This document shows, in pieces, positions 16,409 through 20,788 of a stretch of 20,788 nt of DNA; the first letter of the stretch is position 1, and the number at the start of each line of letters is the position of its first letter. Under the pieces are notes generated by a model. That model saw nothing but the letters and a program-made list of their open reading frames with translations. It searched no databases and was not told the DNA's origin. The stretch comes from Prevotellaceae bacterium UBA711 (GTDB lineage: Bacteria > Bacteroidota > Bacteroidia > Bacteroidales > Bacteroidaceae), in contig DBLZ01000016.1 of assembly GCA_002297545.1 (NCBI GenBank), positions 1 through 20,788 on the forward strand, given 5' to 3'. The translations under genes were made by a program, and so were the position numbers.

Positions 16409-17482
16409 ATGAAAAAAATTGTAATTGATTCCTATCCGATTTCCGTTCCACACAGCGGCTTAGGCGAATTTTGTATACAAATAGGGAGAGTATTAAGTAA
16501 ATTAGCTCCTGAACTACAATCAAAATACGGTATAGAACTATACTTCATCTTGCCCCCAAAGTTTGAAGGCTTTTTTGGCAATGGTGTAAAGTATATCTGC
16601 ATACCGGCTGCCATGAGATGGATAATACCCTTCTATCCTTTCAGAGCAGACCTGTTCCATATACCATATCAATGCGGCAAAATAAAGTGCATGTATTTTG
16701 CCAAGAAGCAGCTGCTTACTATACATGATATAAATTTTGTTTATGAAAGACGCGGAAGACATTTAAAACGCTCAGTCAATCGATTAAAGAGAAGACTGTG
16801 CCATTCCGATTACCTCAGCTACATATCAAAATTTGCATATGAAGACACTAAAAGGCATTTTGATGTCTGTCAACCATACAAGATAATATACAATGGTGTG
16901 TCTGATCTGTCGGCCAATATGCGGGATGCATCTTTGCCTGCTGGATTGCCAGAGAGCTTTTTATTCCATATATCCAGTCTGCTACCTAAAAAGAATATAC
17001 ATCTGCTTATAGACATGATGGAATATCTACCGGACCAAAACTTAGTCATAGCCGGTAACTGGGACAATGACTACGCATCCAGACTCATGCAAAAGGTTAA
17101 GGACGAAAACAGGTCAAACATCTACTTATTACCAAATGTGACAGAAGAAGAAAAAATTGCTCTATATGACAAATGTCGCGCTCTCCTGTTCCCCTCGCTA
17201 TGCGAAGGCTTCGGACTACCTCCCATTGAAGCGATGAAATTTGGTAAGCCTGTGTTTTTGTCTACTCTCACTTCCCTACCGGAAGTTGGAGGAGATGCAG
17301 CTTTCTATTGGGAAGAGCTTTCTCCCCCTCAAATGGCCAATATACTAAGAAACAAGCTATCTGTTTATGACAATGATAGTGAGTATCCAGACAGACTCAG
17401 ACAGAATGCTGCACGTTTCCAATGGGATAAATGTGTAACGGAGTATATAAATTATTATTTGGAAATACTGAACCTACAGTAA
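16409..17482 (+). CDS. Glycosyltransferase family 4-like protein
   Basis: This 357-residue protein is a GT-B glycosyltransferase of the GT4 (group 1) class, which transfers a sugar from a nucleotide donor to a growing surface glycan. MKKIVIDSYPI starts the first Rossmann strand, and GLGEF (about 17-21) would be the glycine-rich acceptor loop. In the C-terminal half, SSLLPKKNIHLLI gives the conserved Lys, and the EX7E donor motif is EGFGLPPIE (E266 and E274), followed by TSLPEVGGDAAFY. The open frame extends to 16337, but those 24 extra residues read as junk before a clear MKKIVIDSY start. It is strongly AT-rich (row 16741-16800 is 38% GC), unlike the efflux genes, which suggests horizontal acquisition. 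It ends one base before the convergent transferase gene at 17484. Confidence 0.9.
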   Translation: MKKIVIDSYPISVPHSGLGEFCIQIGRVLSKLAPELQSKYGIELYFILPPKFEGFFGNGVKYICIPAAMRWIIPFYPFRADLFHIPYQCGKIKCMYFAKKQLLTIHDINFVYERRGRHLKRSVNRLKRRLCHSDYLSYISKFAYEDTKRHFDVCQPYKIIYNGVSDLSANMRDASLPAGLPESFLFHISSLLPKKNIHLLIDMMEYLPDQNLVIAGNWDNDYASRLMQKVKDENRSNIYLLPNVTEEEKIALYDKCRALLFPSLCEGFGLPPIEAMKFGKPVFLSTLTSLPEVGGDAAFYWEELSPPQMANILRNKLSVYDNDSEYPDRLRQNAARFQWDKCVTEYINYYLEILNLQ

Positions 17483-17483
17483 G

Positions 17484-18356
17484 TCACTCCTCTATGTCAT
17501 TCAAATCATATTGATTGAAATAGCCGTATTCGCGTAAGGTATTGATACGCGCACGGCCACGAGCACGCTTACACAAGAACTCTTCATATGACTTGACAGC
17601 ATAATGATTGATACGTATTACATCCTGCTGAGGCTTACGGTCCCGGAATCCTTTCTTCAGCGGATTACCATGTGAGTCTGCCGAATGACCGGAAATGCGT
17701 GCTGCCTCGTGACATCCAATCATAGAGCACACTCTTCTTGGGTCAACGATGCTCTTGACATGTGTATTCAGTTTGTGCCCAGGAAGTGAGTGCTTGCGAA
17801 ATCTCTCCATAACACCACCGGGAACTTTCTTCTTGGCTCCTCCACTTCCATATACCAGCCAATTGATTTCAACAGCAGAAAAATTCTCCATACGATGTAG
17901 GAACCCCGGTATAGTTCTATCAAGAATAGGCACAATAAACTCATCCAAATCTATAACAGCAATCCAACGAGCCTCTGTTCTGTGCCTTTCAAAACAGTCA
18001 TCATACGCAGCTAACTGACGTTTTCTCCCAGGGAAGAAGACATAATCTACTATTCCAGAGCGAATGTATGGTTCGAGTACCTCCCGAGTACAATCCGTAC
18101 TTTCATTGTCATAGACATAGAACTTCTCCACACCCTGCTTAAGATGCCATTCTATCCATTCCTGGAAGTACGGTCCCTCGTTCTTTGCTATGGCACAAAC
18201 TGCGAGATAGAATTTAGGCTGTGTATAATCGTGTTTCAGTTTTCTTTTTAGTTTCCAGGCATTCCAAAGGCCATAGCGCAAAATGCCACGCCAGCGGTTG
18301 CGGGTCATCTTGTGTGGAATGATGCCTGCTATGATTTCTGCAAGAACCTTATTCAT
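17484..18356 (-). CDS. Glycosyltransferase, GT92/GT2-like
   Basis: This 290-residue protein shows the pattern of GT92-like (DUF23/Glyco_tranf_2_4) transferases. AIAKNEGPYFQEWIEWHLKQ (55-74) and FYVYDNESTD (79-88) form the nucleotide-binding strand, and VIDLDEF (134-140) holds the DxD metal site. Later conserved points are EINWLVYGSGG, HVKSIVDP, RINHYAVKS and the basic KRARGRAR segment. There is no signal peptide; the N-terminal 20 residues are only mildly hydrophobic. Family members often add galactose or another hexose to surface glycans. It is the last gene of the minus-strand cluster, 60 bases after the previous stop, with no promoter consensus in the gap, so it is probably transcribed with the genes at 18417-20788. 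Confidence 0.82.
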   Translation of the reverse strand: MNKVLAEIIAGIIPHKMTRNRWRGILRYGLWNAWKLKRKLKHDYTQPKFYLAVCAIAKNEGPYFQEWIEWHLKQGVEKFYVYDNESTDCTREVLEPYIRSGIVDYVFFPGRKRQLAAYDDCFERHRTEARWIAVIDLDEFIVPILDRTIPGFLHRMENFSAVEINWLVYGSGGAKKKVPGGVMERFRKHSLPGHKLNTHVKSIVDPRRVCSMIGCHEAARISGHSADSHGNPLKKGFRDRKPQQDVIRINHYAVKSYEEFLCKRARGRARINTLREYGYFNQYDLNDIEE

Positions 18357-18416
18357 ATATAGTAAGAAGTCGCTCTATTAAACATTATTGGGTAGTATGG
18401 ACGTGGTGGGCTGTTG

Positions 18417-19421
18417 TCATACGATGATACTTTCAAACGGTATCCCGCGCACTTTGGCAGCATATACGGGGAAAGCGCTTGGGTACATCTGCGTGGTGCT
18501 TATCCTGTATATCTTCTGTGCCTCGCTCAACATATAGAAGTCCAGGAAAGACTTCATATATACCTCAAAGGGTGTGCAGCCATCGGGCAGGCCCTTCTTG
18601 TTCCCGCCCATGTGAACCATGGTTCCCGGGATGATGTGGCATCCTTCCAAACGGGATACCAGGTCCAGGAATGTGACACTATCCGATGTGACAAGTATCT
18701 CCTTGCCACAATGTTCGGAACGCAAACTACTGATGGCAGCCAGGCACTTATCGATGATATGCACCCTCTCTTCCTTGTCCGCCATGGGCCTGTAGCCGTA
18801 TTCCGAGAAATCGCCAAAGAGGTTCTGGAAACGGAACACGGCTGCCACGTATCCATTACCACGGTCCAATTCCTTCCGGACAACTGCCATTCTCTCCTTT
18901 AATACAGGCCCCGGGGCAAACAACTCACGAAAGAGCATCCCCCAATCCAACCTATTGCCTTTGGCATACGCATCATTTATACACTCCAAGAGATCCCTGT
19001 TGGTATAGAAGTGTATCTGCTTGCGTGTCCTTAGATTCAGCAGCCTTCTTGCCTGATGCTCGCCTTTCATATACAGGATCTTACTGTACAAGGGATTGTC
19101 GGTATACTCATCTTCCCTCAACCTCCAATCATACGTAGCCGGCAACAGGTAGTCCTCCAACTTGAATGGACAGGTGTGCTTTATCCTAAATGGAAGGTGA
19201 CGATATTTGCAGTAGGCATATAAGGATACCATGCCTTTGAACCTATCACACAGCCCCCCATGATACCCCTCACCGTCAATCATGGCAATGCAGATGGTGG
19301 ACTCCATATCAGGCTTCCCAAGCGACTTAGATTTCATGGCTATCCTGGCTGCCATCCAAATCTCCTTCAGCCTATGGCGAAATTCCAAGAGTATGTATTT
19401 CCGTCCGTAGTATGTTGCCAT
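18417..19421 (-). CDS. Putative fucosyltransferase-like GT-B glycosyltransferase
   Basis: This 334-residue protein is not confidently assigned. EGYHGGLCDRFKGMVSLYAY (51-70) resembles the glycine-rich acceptor motif GGLGDRLKG of NodZ/O-fucosyltransferase-like and related GT-B proteins. VAAVFRFQNLFGDF (192-205) lies where such enzymes carry the donor-binding basic motif. EILVTSDSVTFLD (241-253) fits the strand that contacts the nucleotide. The tail QMYPSAFPVYAAKVRGIPFE is similar to C-termini of small LPS-locus transferases as I recall them. There is no signal peptide. Its place between a Stealth gene and a GT92-like gene supports a role in surface glycan assembly. Fucose as donor is a guess from fold resemblance. 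The gene is less AT-rich than the glycosyltransferase at 16409. Confidence 0.6.
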   Translation of the reverse strand: MATYYGRKYILLEFRHRLKEIWMAARIAMKSKSLGKPDMESTICIAMIDGEGYHGGLCDRFKGMVSLYAYCKYRHLPFRIKHTCPFKLEDYLLPATYDWRLREDEYTDNPLYSKILYMKGEHQARRLLNLRTRKQIHFYTNRDLLECINDAYAKGNRLDWGMLFRELFAPGPVLKERMAVVRKELDRGNGYVAAVFRFQNLFGDFSEYGYRPMADKEERVHIIDKCLAAISSLRSEHCGKEILVTSDSVTFLDLVSRLEGCHIIPGTMVHMGGNKKGLPDGCTPFEVYMKSFLDFYMLSEAQKIYRISTTQMYPSAFPVYAAKVRGIPFESIIV

Positions 19422-19462
19422 CGTCTATTTGTTTGGGGTATCGGGTGTCTTAGGCTTACACG

Positions 19463-20482
19463 TTACATTTCAAAAGAAGACTTCTCCGGCAATATGCTGT
19501 CGAAGGCAGCCTCAATGTCCTTCATCACCTGTTCGTAATGGCGTATATGTACATTGTCGTTCAGGCATATCAGGGAATAGGACTGGTCATAGATAGCCCT
19601 GACGGCCTGCCTTGCCCTGAACATCAGCGGGAACATCTTGGTGTCGGCATACGTGTTGTATGGTTCAAAATTTCCACGGCATATCTGCCACGTGCGGAAG
19701 AGCTCAGGAGTATAATCGTCCAAGGCACGGAAACGGTTGGCAGACGTTGCGGTCAATTCCTTTTCGGCCACGGCCCATACCTCCTCGAAAGTGCTCTTCA
19801 GATACGGCTGGGCATTGTGAGGCGTGCGCAGGGTAATGAACTTATCGTATGGTTTGAGGATATAATTCCACATGGAACGACTACCATAGCTCCCGTGGAA
19901 CCATTTGTCGTGGTCACGCCTCAGCACTTCACGCTTGTCAAAGTGACGATTGATGATGGCCATGTTGTTCTTTATTCTCCTGTACCATTGCGACCACGAG
20001 GGATTGTACAGGAAAGTGGCTATGTCACACGGCAGGCCATTGCGGAAGAAACGTTCGGGAGCAGTGGGGCTGATAATATAAAAATCATCGTTGAAGTATA
20101 TGAAGTGCTCGGCCAGTCCGGGAATTCTGTGAATATATCGCTCTATGACCACAGAGTTGTAGGTGGGCAGGAACCGCTGCGGTATATAGTCCTTATGGTT
20201 GACAAGATGTAGCTTGGGATTGGCCTCATCCAGCCATGCAGGCTTTTGACCACTGGTAACAAAGTGTATCTTGCGTACCCAGGGAGCGAACTTTTCCACG
20301 CCACGGAACCAGTACTTCAGGAAACCATAGTCGCGGAAGCGGGCCTCGGAGACACCGTTCTTGGTGTTTCCCTTATTGCCGGAGTATTTGGCAAATTCAT
20401 GCTGCCACTTAGGGTCATCCATATCCACCCATGTGACTACTATATCTATATCCATTATCTTGTATGTGACCTCTCGGGACAT
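19463..20482 (-). CDS. Stealth-family capsule/LOS sugar-phosphate transferase
   Basis: This 339-residue protein has the conserved regions of Stealth proteins, hexose-1-phosphate transferases that build phosphate-linked capsules (as in GlcNAc-1-phosphotransferase). CR1 is IDIVVTWVDMDDPKW (12-26). CR2 spans about 46-136, from SEARFRDYGFLKYWFRGVEKF through IHFVTSGQKPAWL and YNSVVIE to FIYFNDDFYI. CR3 is TPHNAQPYLKSTFEE (220-234) and CR4 is near CLNDN (306-310). Acidic residues in WVD and NDD are the probable catalytic and metal sites. Two starts are possible: Met1 (20482) or Met10 (20455). The second puts MDIDIVV right at the fold, as in many relatives; neither has a Shine-Dalgarno sequence. It lies 18 bases after the acyltransferase stop, so the two are probably co-transcribed. 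Confidence 0.9.
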   Translation of the reverse strand: MSREVTYKIMDIDIVVTWVDMDDPKWQHEFAKYSGNKGNTKNGVSEARFRDYGFLKYWFRGVEKFAPWVRKIHFVTSGQKPAWLDEANPKLHLVNHKDYIPQRFLPTYNSVVIERYIHRIPGLAEHFIYFNDDFYIISPTAPERFFRNGLPCDIATFLYNPSWSQWYRRIKNNMAIINRHFDKREVLRRDHDKWFHGSYGSRSMWNYILKPYDKFITLRTPHNAQPYLKSTFEEVWAVAEKELTATSANRFRALDDYTPELFRTWQICRGNFEPYNTYADTKMFPLMFRARQAVRAIYDQSYSLICLNDNVHIRHYEQVMKDIEAAFDSILPEKSSFEM

Positions 20483-20500
20483 GCCAGAGGATGTAAAATC

Positions 20501-20788
20501 TTACGCTTTCACATGGCGAGCATGTCTGAAACGGTTATGCGACCACAGGTACAATTCAGGTGCTCTACGGATCATCTGCTCCAGCATATTATAATATATG
20601 GCCGTCAATTCGAAGTCTGGCAGGGACTGTGGCGCATCGTGCATCTTGATGAACTTAGCCTCATAGTATCCGCGTCTTATACGCCTGATATCAAGGAACC
20701 ATGCATCGAAGCCGTAACGCTTGACCAATTTCTCCGTACCCACCAAGACAGGAACATCATGATTCAGGAAATGCACAAAGTAGCGAAC
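20501..20788 (-). CDS. LpxL/HtrB-type lipid A acyltransferase, C-terminal part
   Basis: Only the last 95 residues are in the window; the frame stays open to the right edge, so the gene begins beyond it. The visible part matches the end of lipid A (Kdo2-lipid IVA) lauroyl/myristoyl acyltransferases: HDVPVLVGTEKLVKRYGF, AWFLDIRRIRRGYYEAKF and the terminal MLEQMIRRAPELYLWSHNRF followed by a basic tail. In the family the catalytic HX4D/E motif lies further upstream and cannot be seen here. These proteins work on the inner membrane and add a secondary acyl chain to lipid A. It is the first visible gene of the minus-strand cluster and gives the strongest hint that the cluster makes LPS or LOS. Confidence 0.88.
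   Translation of the reverse strand, partial: VRYFVHFLNHDVPVLVGTEKLVKRYGFDAWFLDIRRIRRGYYEAKFIKMHDAPQSLPDFELTAIYYNMLEQMIRRAPELYLWSHNRFRHARHVKA

Overview
The window looks like chromosomal DNA from a Bacteroidales bacterium (phylum Bacteroidota). The evidence is a set of Bacteroides-type promoter cores (TAnnTTTG, once paired with an upstream TTTG), a lack of Shine-Dalgarno sequences before the starts, an S9B dipeptidyl peptidase IV, and a two-receiver protein joined to a PEP-synthase-like ATP-binding module of a kind I recall from Bacteroidales genomes. Genus cannot be settled from the sequence. Most genes are fairly GC-rich and often use ATA for isoleucine.

Layout, left to right. (1) 1-307 has no gene. 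It holds a cluster of GCCCT/AGGGC hairpin repeats and then an A/C-rich leader with an imperfect tandem repeat. (2) 308-3337 encodes the large receiver/PEP-synthase-like protein. (3) 3476-5065, on the minus strand and convergent with it, encodes a lipoprotein 5'-nucleotidase. (4) 5287-7500, divergent from the nucleotidase, encodes a periplasmic dipeptidyl peptidase IV, followed closely by tRNA-Arg(CCG) and a strong hairpin. (5) 7786-14579 is a tightly coupled operon: M18 aminopeptidase, RND adaptor, RND pump and TolC-like outer-membrane factor. Genes overlap by ATGA, and a possible 16-codon linker ORF lies between adaptor and pump. (6) 14653-17482 carries three plus-strand glycosyltransferase genes, the first two being tandem paralogues of very different base composition. 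(7) 17484 to the window end is a minus-strand surface-glycan/lipid A cluster: a GT92/GT2-like transferase, a fucosyltransferase-like protein, a Stealth-family sugar-phosphate transferase and the C-terminal part of an LpxL-type acyltransferase.

How the genes may work together: the right 6 kb probably builds or decorates lipooligosaccharide, O-antigen or capsule. The efflux operon exports unknown substrates across both membranes, and its leading cytoplasmic aminopeptidase suggests, without proving, a link to peptides. The nucleotidase and DPP IV are envelope enzymes for nucleotide and peptide salvage.

I found no convincing new multi-gene system. The most unusual signals are a tRNA-Arg whose almost invariant G19-C56 elbow pair is replaced by U19-A56, a two-copy dispersed repeat (3385-3447 and 16245-16358), the possible coupled mini-ORF in the efflux operon, and the REC-REC-ATP-binding protein that lacks the rest of PEP synthase.
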